Positions 53,881-64,000 of a stretch of DNA of 64,000 bases are shown here, in pieces. The notes under the pieces were generated by a model. The model did no database searches, had not been told where the DNA came from, and worked only from the letters and a program-made list of their open reading frames with translations. The position numbers and the translations under genes are program-made. The DNA is from Limanda limanda (lineage: Eukaryota; Chordata; Actinopteri; Pleuronectiformes; Pleuronectidae), in the NCBI RefSeq assembly GCF_963576545.1, contig NC_083646.1, forward strand, positions 28,959,027 to 29,023,026, written 5' to 3'. How positions within the stretch are numbered: the first letter of the stretch is position 1; each line of letters starts with the position of its first letter.

Positions 53881-55410
53881 TGTTGTGCCATCAAACACAA
53901 GCATTGTCTAAAAGAGGAAATCTGGAGCGGGACCACAACAGCAACCACCAGAAATTCAAAGACTGCTACCCGCCGAAGAGCGAAATCCACACAAGGAAAG
54001 TTGACGTGCTGAAAACGGAGTTGAAAGGTCAGCAATCGCTTTTCACAAAACCTGCTACGCAAAACATAGGCTGCAACTGAAGTATAATTTTGTGTAAGTC
54101 ACGTTTTGACTCAACACAAGAAGTCTACTACAGATGGCAATTTATTCAAGGAAGGAACAGCCATTACCGCAATGTAAAGAACTTCAAAAAAAAAGAAGAC
54201 ATCAATTGCACTCCGTCGCTTGGCCCTGCAACAGTGACAAGGAGGGTCGAGTCACTATCAGAGGACATGGATCAGCAAGTGTTAAAAGACTTGTCGTTCT
54301 GTTAATATTTTCACTGTAGTTCGATGAATCCCTGGATGTAATGGACACAGCTCAGTTTGTTGTAGTTGTCAGAATGGTTTTCCAGGATTCTACAACAAAG
54401 GAGGACTTACTCACACTTTTGCACTTAAAGGAGAGAACGAAAATTAAGTATATTTACAATGAGTTTACAAATATGCTTGTGAAAAAGACTTCCCCATAAA
54501 CCGTTGGTAATTACTCCTGATGGGGTCCCCGCAATGTGCGCTTTGCACTCTGGTTTTGTAGCACTGTGCGGTAATAACCCTGATTTTCCTTACTTCGTGA
54601 ATTATCTGAGTGATTAATTAGCCGGCCTTGACTGGAAAGGTCATTGACTTTTCTCATGTAATGACAATGGTGGTGAAACTTATTCACGATTCAAGCTAAA
54701 TTCTCCTGCACTGCTTGTTCATGGCGTTTTTGCATGAGCTCGATGCAGCTTACGAAGACCTGCTCCTCCATGCTGATGTCTGATGGTTAATTCATGACAA
54801 AGTTGTGCAGCGATTTGTTGACTTGCTGCCTGAGATAATTACTTTTCTGTCGGGAAGGAATGATGAGCACCGGGAAATGTCGTGGTGCATGAAGAAAAAA
54901 AGCCTCCATCATAGCTCTCCATTAGTAGATTTTCATTTTATTTTTTACAAAAAGGTTGGCAGGTCATTCTCTCAGTGACAGCTTCAGATTGTTTTTTAGG
55001 GTGCTGATCCCCCTTCATTGTCCTGTATGAAGGGAGAGACAAGAAGAGAAATAGGGGATGTGGATATTTCAAGATTATTACACAAATTTATTATTGGGCT
55101 TGTTAACAAATTGTCATCAATTTTAATTGACTGAATTTATTAAGTAATTGGGCTTATTAAGAAATGAAAACTGCGTATATTTTTAACTCGCATGTAATGG
55201 GAAGAATGTTGCGCTTTGGTCTGAAAGACAGCTGGCAGGTCAGGAGTTAGTTTGGCGCCACCTAGTGTTTAAACTAAGAGGTGCAATACAGTGGGCCATA
55301 GTCCATTGTATTTTTAAGCTTTGATACGGGCCAATTAAAAATGGATGGCGGGCAGCACTTGGCCTGTGGGCCGTAGTTTGGACACCCCTGCTCTACATAG
55401 TCTAGTTTGA
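53881..55410 (+). pseudogene. hAT transposase remnant (GTF2IRD2-like)
   Basis: A BED-like start (CMLCHQTQALSKRGNLERDH, FKDCYPPKSEI), then ATVTRRVESLSEDM and DESLDVMDTAQFVVVVRMVF plus TTKEDLLTLLHLKER in shifted frames: the order seen in GTF2IRD2-type hAT transposases. Later sequence is too decayed to read. It probably ends at GGGCCGTAGTTTGGACACCC near 55390, which resembles a hAT terminus (CAGGGGTGTCCAAACT inverted). The left end was probably lost next to the Tc1 insertion. Confidence 0.7.
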
Positions 55411-55479
55411 TCGTCTTCTCGGCTCTCCACCAGGGCCGTGAGCAGCTCCAGCAGGGCCGATCCGAGGAACTCACTAAAC

Positions 55480-56452
55480 CAGGGGTCACCAACCTTTTTA
55501 AGACTGAGAGCTACTTCGAAGGTACTGAGTAGTAGAAAGGGCTACTTGTTTGACACCTTTTAATATATATATTCGGGGTTGAATGCACTTATTGTAAGTC
55601 GCTTTGGATAAAAGCGTCAGCTAAATGAAATGTAATGTAATATATGTGAAGAGACTGTCTGATGTTGTCAATGTTAATTATTCCTCACCATTATAATTAA
55701 CAATGATTTCCACAACAATGATGGTAAGAAACAGACATATTAAAACATGCAACATTAATTTCTTTTAATCTGTTTCAATTTTGCTTAAATTCAACTTGAA
55801 GTACTTTTGGTGACATTTATCACTACATTCCTCCATCAGTCTATACTTTTAAAATAGAGAAAAAATAAATTAAATTATAATTACTTTGTTACAACGATGA
55901 TAAAGCTCAACCAAAAATAACACATTTTTTTGACTGGGGTGTAATGTTTCTAAGTTTCTTCTTAATTTGTTGGGCTGCCAGAGTTTTCAGACCTAAAATC
56001 CACACTGGTCTCTCCTCATGTCCTCCTTCATTCACTGTGAACCCAAGAGCAAGACAGGCTTCATCGTACTTTCTTTTCAACTTGGTTTTTGAACACTGTG
56101 TCTTGTTTTTCACTGACCGGCTGCTTCACGGGAACGAGCTCTGATCTCACTGTGTCTCTCCGAGCGAATGAGTGGGGGCGGAGCCCCGGGGCCTGTGTGT
56201 GTGTGCTGTCTGGTATCATGCTGGTCTGATACGATGATGATTTAACAAATTAACGTGAACGTGAGGCGCGCCACACAGTTTGAGAATCAGATGGCGGTTT
56301 GATTTTTTTTTTTTAATTTAAAATTTCATTTTTTTTAAATTAAAAAAAATATATATATATTTAAAAATTTTTATTAAGAGCATGCCTTGCGGGCGATTCG
56401 CGGGTCCCTGCGGGCGCCCAGGTGCCCACAGGCACCGCGTTGGCTACCCCTG
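55480..56452 (+). mobile_element. hAT element, TSD 7/8
   Basis: CAGGGGTCACCAACCTTTTT ... GCGTTGGCTACCCCTG, flanked by CACTAAAC (55472-55479) and CACTTAAC (56453-56460). Contains the SINE/LINE tail unit at 55572-55640 and an AT-rich stretch near 56300-56370. No intact transposase. Confidence 0.85.
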
Positions 56453-56460
56453 CACTTAAC

Positions 56461-57640
56461 CATCCAATGGGTAGTAGCAATGTGTGTACAAGGGGCAGTG
56501 ACTTTATCAACGCGAGCACATTCCCCATCCATTTATTCCCTTTAGAATTATCCAGGTGCTCATGCAGGAGCTCGGTTCAGTTCAGTCTTTATTATTCTGA
56601 AATTTGGCCTGCAGCAAAACTAGACTGTTTCCAGTGATTTTTTCTTCTCTGTACTAGCCCTGTCCAGGTTGCTTTTGACTACTGATTTGAAAGTGAAGTG
56701 GTATTTACAGAATTATTTAGTGGTTATACTGTGGTCTATTAGTGTTCTTAGCCAGACACAAGAGGCACTTGTTTATTCTGTTGTGTTTGTTCTTTGCTGA
56801 AGTTCAGATGCACTTGTCCAATACTATTTGAACCTCAGCATCTGGGGTTCAAAATTTGTACAATTATACAGTATATGTATATTTTTGTTATAATTTTTCA
56901 GTCCCTTGAATTAAAGCCTGAATAGAAAAATGTTGGGTTGTTTTGTGTCTGTATAGGCCTACTATTAAATTTAATTTTGGTACTTGTACTTTTACTTTTG
57001 ATACTTAGGTACATTTCAACACCAGATACTTTTCATATTTAAGTACATTAAATATGACCTACTTGAGTCCATGTCTTAAACTTTGACTCAAGTCATTTTC
57101 TTACAGGGAATTTTGCAAATTTTTTCCACTTTAAACCACTGTTATATCATCTGAGGGGTACCAATACCTCAAATTAAATCCCCGAAAGGTGTAAAATATG
57201 GGCCCTTTAAGTATAACATGTAAAAAAGAAAAACTAATTTTCAATCAAGAGAATTCACAAATATCCTCTTACTTGCTTAATTTTGTTTAAGTTCCTGCTG
57301 TTCCATGTTTCTTAAGGTTTCTCCACAACAGACAGGGAAAATGGTTAACATGGACAACAACTGGCTATGGCACACAATGAACTTCAGCAGCACTGAAAAA
57401 AGAAAAATAATACAAATTTTTGTCTGACACAATTTGGTGATGAACACAATCTTAAATTCATTAGAAAATAAAATCTTATTTGAGATTTCTGCTTTGACTC
57501 TTCTGACAGTTCCTCATCAGATATAATTTTGAACACTAGCAGTCTGTCAAAATTATGGTTTTACAACTTTAAAGGATTCCCTCAGTCCATGTATATTCTG
57601 CATTTAAGTTTAGTTTCTAATCTCTCTGTCTCTCTTCCCC
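56461..57640. other. ppp1r35 last intron, no feature recognised
   Basis: AT-rich intronic sequence. The strong pyrimidine tract CTCTCTGTCTCTCTTCCCCT directly precedes the acceptor at 57648-57649. Confidence 0.5.
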
Positions 57641-57649
57641 TCTCTCTAG

Positions 57650-57951
57650 TGGTAAATGTCTCTCGATCTCAGCCTCTCTTCACCTCTCTGGTTAGTGTCA
57701 ACGTTCAGAAGGATCAGCTGATCAGCCTGTTGCTTCAGGACAGGCTGGCAACCCGTCCTCTTTGCCATGACAACACAGCAGCAGATGGCCCCTCCCGCTT
57801 CCTCTTCTTGTCCTCTAACCTGCTCAGACAGAAGCCCTTCCCAACAGAGGAGGACAATGTAAAATTGAAGCCAAACCTATCATCACGATCCATCCATTCT
57901 GGATCCTTTGACCTCTGCAAAAGACAGAGACAATGGGAAGCCATTCCCTGA
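57650..57951 (+). CDS. ppp1r35: ppp1r35 terminal coding exon
   Basis: After acceptor CTCTCTAG (57649): VNVSRSQPLFTSLVSVNVQK, DQLISLLLQDRLATRP and, at the end, SFDLCKRQRQWEAIP before TGA (57949-57951). The NV-x-RS-x-x-LF...LVS-x-x-V block and the final RxWEA are hallmarks of PPP1R35. Phase agrees with the exon ending at 51927. Confidence 0.93.
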
Positions 57952-58058
57952 CCAAGGAGAGCTCTGATCAGCTGGAGGTGGTGAAGTTCTTACTGTTTTG
58001 ATTTTCTAATTAATATTATAATTACTTAAATATGTTTGATTTGAGTTAAGTTCTGTGC

Positions 58059-58064
58059 AATAAA
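58059..58064 (+). terminator. ppp1r35: ppp1r35 poly(A) signal
   Basis: AATAAA 108 bp after the stop codon, followed by a T-rich stretch. It is the first canonical signal downstream. Confidence 0.75.
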
Positions 58065-59001
58065 ACTTTTTAACAACACTCACACCTTCATTCTTTGATG
58101 TGCTGTGCTACAGGTCTTGCAATGAAGAGGTTCTGTGTAGATTTGGACCAAAATATGAAAGTTAAAGAGGACAGAGGAATAACTACTGACAATCAGACCA
58201 TTATAATAAATAATATTAAAACTATATCCTTATACTATAGAAAAATGCCTGACACCTGTAAGCACTTATCATTGTAGCAAAATACCTAGAAATGTCCGGA
58301 CATCGCAACGATCAGCATGACTATTTTCTGGATCGCTTAGAATGAGCCGGACACTTCTAGGCACTTATCATTAAACAAAAATGCCTAGAAATTTTTTGAT
58401 GTGATAAGGATGGATAAGAGGAAGGAGAAGCTGGAAAGAGAAGCTCTGTGTGTCATGTTGCAAAAAAAGGCTTATCTCACCGTTTCCAGCGCTTTTTCAG
58501 CACTTTGAACATCAGTAGAAGAGGAACCAGTTAGTTGCCCCTTTTTCATTGGGGACTTGAAAAACTTCAATACCGTTTCCAGCGCTTTTTCAGCACTTTG
58601 AACATCAGTAGAAGAGTTAGGGTTAGGATGAGTTGAAATCCTTGTTTCACTATTAAAGGGATTCTTTAAATCAAAGTTTTGAAGTTTTGAAGTCCCCAAT
58701 GAAAAAGGGGCAACTAACTGGTTTCTCATTTACTGATGTTAAAGTGCTGAAAAAGCGCTGCAAATGGTGACATAAGCCTTTTTTTGCAACAATGGTTAAA
58801 ATCTTTACTTTTTCATCACATATAGGCCCAAGGGGCACCAAATTGCAGGAAACGGTGAGATAAGCCTTTTTTTGCAACAATGGTTTAAATCTGTACGTTT
58901 TCATCACAGATAGGCCCAAGGGGCACAAAAGCGCTGGAAACGGTGAGATAAGCCTTTTTTTGCAACAATGGTTCAATTCACATCAAAAGCGCAATGAAAA
59001 G

Positions 59002-59339
59002 AGCACTTGTTACATATATTCTTGATGACTGCTAGGAAAATGGTGACAATAAAATGGATGAATCCACAGCCACCTACAGTGGCACAGTGGAAACAGAAGC
59101 TGAGGGAGGTGTATGGAATGGAGGCTTTAACTGCTCAATTACAATTAAGGTCTGATGTTTTTGTGAGGCTACCTATTGCAGGATACCTCTCTAACTGAGG
59201 GGAATCCTGTGGTACGATGGAATGTCTTAACTGTCCATTTATTTATTTATTATTTTTCACTAATCAGTCTGTCATATATAATTTGTGGTGTTGTCAAGGA
59301 ATGTTTGTGTTTCTCTTCAATAAAGTTCTAAAAAAAGAA
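59002..59339 (+). mobile_element. 5'-truncated L1-like LINE inside the satellite
   Basis: Flanked by a perfect 17-bp TSD AAAAGCGCAATGAAAAG (58985-59001, 59340-59356). Encodes an ORF2 tail (IKWMNPQPPTVAQWKQKL, REVYGMEALTAQLQL) and ends CAATAAAGTTCTAAAAAAAG. Typical of target-primed reverse transcription with 5' truncation. Confidence 0.92.
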
Positions 59340-60240
59340 AAAAGCGCAATGAAAAGTCTCTCTTCATATTTGCTCAAAGTGCTCAAAACTGCTGTAAACT
59401 GTGAGATATGCCTCATTTTGCAACAATTTTTAAGGTTTGGAGGTTTCATGGACTAAAGCTGAAAATCAGTGCTGTTTGGCTGCCATAATAGAAATAGGGT
59501 CACTCATCACCTTATTTTCTCAAAACGTCTTCAGTTTATTTACATGATACCTAACATTTAGACAGTGGATGTCTCCACTAAAACAGGATGAGTTGAAATC
59601 TTTGTTTAAACATTGAAGGAATTCTTTTTTGGGCAGCAATGGATAAAATCTTGACTTTTTCATCAAACATCAGCCCAAATGTCAGAAAAGCGCTGTAAAG
59701 GGGGAGATAAGCCTTTTTTTGGCAACAATGGTTAAAATCTTGACTTTTTCATCACAGATCAGCTCAAATGTCACAAAAGGACTGGAAACGGGGAGATAAG
59801 CCTTTTTTGGAAGCAATGGTTAACATCTTGACTTTTTTATCACATATCAGCCCAAGTGTCAGAAAAGCGCTGGAAACAGGGAGATAAGCCTTTTTTTGGA
59901 AGAAATGGTTAAAATCTTGACTTTTTCATCACACATCATCCCAAATGTCACTAAACAGCTGGAAACGGGGAGATAAGCCTTTTTTGGAAGCAATGGTTAA
60001 CATCTTGACTTTTTCATCACATATCAGCTCAAGTGTCAGAAAAGCGCTGGAAACAGGGAGATAAGCCTTTTTTTGGAAAAAATGGTTAAAATCTTGACTT
60101 TTTCATCACACATCATCCCAAATGTCACTAAACAGCTGGAAACGGGGAGATAAGCCTTTTTTGGAAGCAATGGTTAACATCTTGACTTTTTCATCACATA
60201 TCAGCCCAAGTGTCAGAAAAGCGCTGGAAACAGGGAGATA

Positions 60241-62650
60241 AGCCTTTTTTTGGAAGAAATGGTTAAAATTCTGACTTTTTCATCACACATCATCCCAAAT
60301 GTCACTAAACAGCTGGAAACGGGGAGATAAGCCTTTTTTGGAAGCAATGGTTAACATCTTGACTTTTTCATCACATATCAGCCCAAGTGTCAGAAAAGCG
60401 CTGGAAACAGGGAGATAAGCCTTTTTTTGGAAGAAATGGTTAAAATCTTGACTTTTTCATCACACATCATCCCAAATGTCACTAAACAGCTGGAAACGGG
60501 GAGATAAGCCTTTTTTGGAAGCAATGGTTAACATTTCTGACTTTTTCATCACATATCAGCTCCAGTGTCAGAAAAGCGCTGGAAACAGGGAGATAAGCCC
60601 TTTTTTGGAAGAAATGGTTAAATTCTTGAATTTTTCATCACACATCATCCCAAATATCACTAAACAGCTGGAAACGGGGAGATAAGCCTTTTTTGGAAGC
60701 AATGGTTAACATTTTGACTTTTTCATCACATATCAGCTCCAGTGTCAGAAAAGCGCTGGAAACAGGGAGATATGCCTTTTTTTGGAAGAAATGGTTAAAT
60801 TCTTGAATTTTTCATCACACATCATCCCAAATGTCACTAAACAAATGGAAACGGGGAGATAAGCCTTTTTTGGAGCAATGGTTAACATTTTGACTTTTTC
60901 ATCACATATCAGCTCCAGTGTCAGAAAAGCGCTGGAAACAGGGAGATATCCCTTTTTTTGGAAGAAATGGTTAAATTCTTGAATTTTTCATCACACATCA
61001 TCCCAAATGTCACTAAACAGCTGGAAACGGGGAGATAAGCCTTTTTTGGAAGCAATGGTTAACATTTCTGACTTTTTCATCACATATCAGCCCATGTGTC
61101 AGAAAAGTGCTGGAAACAGGGAGATAAGCCTTTTTTGGAAGAAATGGTTAAATTCTTGAATTTTTCATCACACATCATCCCAAATGTCACTAAACAGCTG
61201 GAAACGGGGAGATAAGCCTTTTTTGGAAGCAATGGTTAACATTTTGACTTTTTCACCACATATCAGCTCCAGTGTCAGAAAAGCGCTGGAAACAGGGAGA
61301 TATGCCATTTTTTGGAAGAAATGGTTAAGTTCTTGAATTTTTCATCCCACATCATCCCAAATGTCACTAAACAGCTGGAAACGGGGAGATAAGCCTTTTT
61401 TGGAAGCATTGATTTAGATTTCTGACTTTTTCATCACATATCAGCTCCAGTGTCAGAAAAGCGCTGGAAACAGGGAGATCTGCCTTTTTTTGGAAGAAAT
61501 GGTTAAAATTCTGACTTTTTCATCACACATCATCCCAAATGTCACTAAACAGCTGGAAACGGGGAGATAAGCCTTTTTTGGAAGCAATGGTTAACATCTT
61601 GACTTTTTCATCACATATCAGCCCAAGTGTCAGAAAAGCGCTGGAAACAGGGAGATAAGCCTTTTTTTGGAAGAAATGGTTAAAATCTTGACTTTTTCAT
61701 CACACATCATCCCAAATGTCACTAAACAGCTGGAAACGGGGAGATAAGCCTTTTTTGGAAGCAATGGTTAACATTTCTGACTTTTTCATCACATATCAGC
61801 TCCAGTGTCAGAAAAGCGCTGGAAACAGGGAGATAAGCCCTTTTTTGGAAGAAATGGTTAAATTCTTGAATTTTTCATCACACATCATCCCAAATATCAC
61901 TAAACAGCTGGAAACGGGGAGATAAGCCTTTTTTGGAAGCAATGGTTAACATTTTGACTTTTTCATCACATATCAGCTCCAGTGTCAGAAAAGCGCTGGA
62001 AACAGGGAGATATGCCTTTTTTTGGAAGAAATGGTTAAATTCTTGAATTTTTCATCACACATCATCCCAAATGTCACTAAACAAATGGAAACGGGGAGAT
62101 AAGCCTTTTTTGGAGCAATGGTTAACATTTTGACTTTTTCATCACATATCAGCTCCAGTGTCAGAAAAGCGCTGGAAACAGGGAGATATCCCTTTTTTTG
62201 GAAGAAATGGTTAAATTCTTGAATTTTTCATCACACATCATCCCAAATGTCACTAAACAGCTGGAAACGGGGAGATAAGCCTTTTTTGGAAGCAATGGTT
62301 AACATTTCTGACTTTTTCATCACATATCAGCCCATGTGTCAGAAAAGTGCTGGAAACAGGGAGATAAGCCTTTTTTGGAAGAAATGGTTAAATTCTTGAA
62401 TTTTTCATCACACATCATCCCAAATGTCACTAAACAGCTGGAAACGGGGAGATAAGCCTTTTTTGGAAGCAATGGTTAACATTTTGACTTTTTCACCACA
62501 TATCAGCTCCAGTGTCAGAAAAGCGCTGGAAACAGGGAGATATGCCATTTTTTGGAAGAAATGGTTAAGTTCTTGAATTTTTCATCCCACATCATCCCAA
62601 ATGTCACTAAACAGCTGGAAACGGGGAGATAAGCCTTTTTTGGAAGCATT
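60241..62650. repeat. 1240-bp higher-order repeat, two near-identical copies
   Basis: 60241-61410 and 61481-62650 are nearly identical over about 1.17 kb at an offset of 1240 bp (seven dimers). The 69-residue open frame at 60476 recurs exactly at 61716. The similarity breaks near 62651. Confidence 0.9.
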
Positions 62651-64000
62651 GATTAAGATTTCTGACTATTTCATCACATGTCAGCCCAAGTGTCAGAAAA
62701 GCGCTGGAAACAGGGAGATAAGCCTTTTTTGGAAGAAATGGTTAAATTCTTGAATTTTTCATCACACATCATCCCAAATGTCACTAAACAGCTGGAAACG
62801 GGGAGATAAGCCTTTTTTGGAAGCATTGATTAAGATTTCTGACTTTTTCATCACATGTCAGCCCAAGTGTCAGAAAAGCGCTGGAAACAGTGTGATCTGC
62901 CTTTTTTTGGAAGAAAAGGTTAAATTCTTGAATTTTTCATCACACATCATCCCAAATGTCACTAAACAGCTGGAAACGGGGAGATAAGCCTTTTTTGGAA
63001 GCAATGGTTAACATTTTGACTTTTTCATCACATATCAGCTCCAGTGTCAGAAAAGCGCTGGAAACAGGGAGATCTGCCTTTTTTTGGAAGAAAAGGTTAA
63101 ATTCTTGAATTTTTCATCACACATCATCCCAAATGTCACTAAACAGCTGGAAACGGGGAGATAAGCCTTTTTTGGAAGCATTGATTTAGATTTCTGACTT
63201 TTTCATCACATATCAGCTCCAGTGTCAGAAAAGCGCTGGAAACAGGGAGATCTGCCTTTTTTTGGAAGAAATGGTTAAATTCTTGAATTTTTCATCACAC
63301 ATCATCCCAAATGTCACTAAACAGCTGGAAACGGGGAGATAAGCCTTTTTTGGAAGCATTGATTTAGATTTCTGACTTTTTCATCACATATCAGCTCCAG
63401 TGTCAGAAAAGCGCTGGAAACAGGGAGATCTGCCTTTTTTTGGAAGAAATGGTTAAATTCTTGAATTTTTCATCACACATCATCCCAAATGTCATTAAAC
63501 AGCTGGAAACGAGGAGATAAGCCTTTTTTGGAAGCATTGATTAAGATTTCTGACTTTTTCATCACATGTCAGCCCAAGTGTCAGAAAAGCGCTGGAAACA
63601 GGGAGATAAGCCTTTTTTGGAAGAAAAGGTTAAGTTCTTGAATTTTTCATCACACATCATCCCAAATGTCGCTTAACAGCTGGAAACGGGGAGATAAGCC
63701 TTTTTTGGAAGCCATGGTTTACATTTTGACTTTTTCATCACATATCAGCTCCAGTGTCAGAAAAGCGCTGGAAACAGGGAGATCTGCCTTTTTTTGGAAG
63801 AAATGGTTAAATTCCTGAATTTTTCATCACACATCATCCCAAATGTCACTAAACAGCTGGAAACGGGGAGATAAGCCTTTTTTGGAAGCATTGATTTAGA
63901 TTTCTGACTTTTTCATCACATATCAGCTCCAGTGTCAGAAAAGCGCTGGAAACAGGGAGATCTGCCTTTTTTTGGAAGAAATGGTTAAATTCTTGAATTT

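Larger units (their letters stand above)
58463..64000. repeat. Tandem satellite array, ~89-bp monomer, higher-order structure
   Basis: The monomer core GGAGATAAGCCTTTTTTGGA recurs every about 88-89 bp from 58800 to the end of the window. From about 59690 two monomer types alternate (GCTGGAAACAGGG... with ...CACATCATCCCAAATGTCAC; and GCTGGAAACGGGG... with ...CACATATCAGC), giving a 177-bp dimer. A 1240-bp higher-order period is visible (see separate entry). The 58463-59460 part is more diverged, with monomers in minus orientation at 58463-58620. The 69-residue open frames inside are by-products. The array is cut by the window end. Confidence 0.97.

Noticed and set aside
60476..62987. Repeated 69-residue open frames in the satellite
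   Set aside because: They recur only because the DNA repeats; there is no protein-family similarity and the frame exists by chance.
58463..64000. CRISPR-like regular repeats
   Set aside because: The repeats are contiguous monomers in a eukaryotic satellite, without unique spacers or cas genes.

Overview
This window looks like teleost fish chromosomal DNA. It has spliced vertebrate genes with GT-AG introns, and it is dense in transposon families typical of ray-finned fishes: Tc1/mariner, many hAT elements, L1-like and L2-like LINEs, a vertebrate chromovirus, BEL/Pao and tRNA-derived SINEs. I cannot name the species from the sequence. Nothing bacterial or plasmid-like is present.

Two host genes are recognisable, both on the + strand. 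The last two coding exons of fam210a (mitochondrial DUF1279 protein) lie at 4653-4764 and 6089-6403; its earlier exons must be upstream of the window. ppp1r35 (centriolar PP1-binding protein) spans about 40987-57951 in five recognised coding exons, with a poly(A) signal at 58059. Its large introns are filled with transposons. A broken minus-strand 3' end of a multicopy teleost gene (SAMD3-like family) is at 33650-33960.

Layout: 1-4650, old LINE and Gypsy scraps, a 543-bp palindrome and a hAT element in the upstream fam210a intron. 4653-6780, fam210a with a hAT-like MITE (itself hit by a Tc1 copy) in its last intron. 7300-17200, LTR-like sequence, hAT elements, an L2 LINE split by a piggyBac-like element, and retrovirus-like gag and RT remnants split by a Tc1/mariner with DD37E spacing. 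17227-23894, a full-length L1-like LINE with an 18-bp target-site duplication (TSD), itself split by a 922-bp hAT. 24257-29686, a young Ty3/Gypsy chromovirus whose two 556-bp LTRs differ at one base. 30040-40000, BEL/Pao, Tc1, L2, solo LTR and another LINE. 40987-57951, ppp1r35 with intronic insertions, including a 28S rDNA fragment. 58463 to the window end, a tandem satellite (about 89-bp monomers, 177-bp dimers, a 1240-bp higher-order period) that runs off the right edge.

The most interesting observations are: a primer-binding site in the chromovirus that pairs with the predicted 5' end of its own transcript (Tf1/sushi-style self-priming); the higher-order satellite with an inverted edge; the 28S rDNA fragment fused to a hAT end; a Tc1 transposase open from end to end but lacking the second catalytic Asp; and an expanded 11-residue repeat in FAM210A. 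Much of the nesting order can be read from exact TSDs. ORFs were judged by family motifs; all coordinates come from reading the sequence without alignment software.
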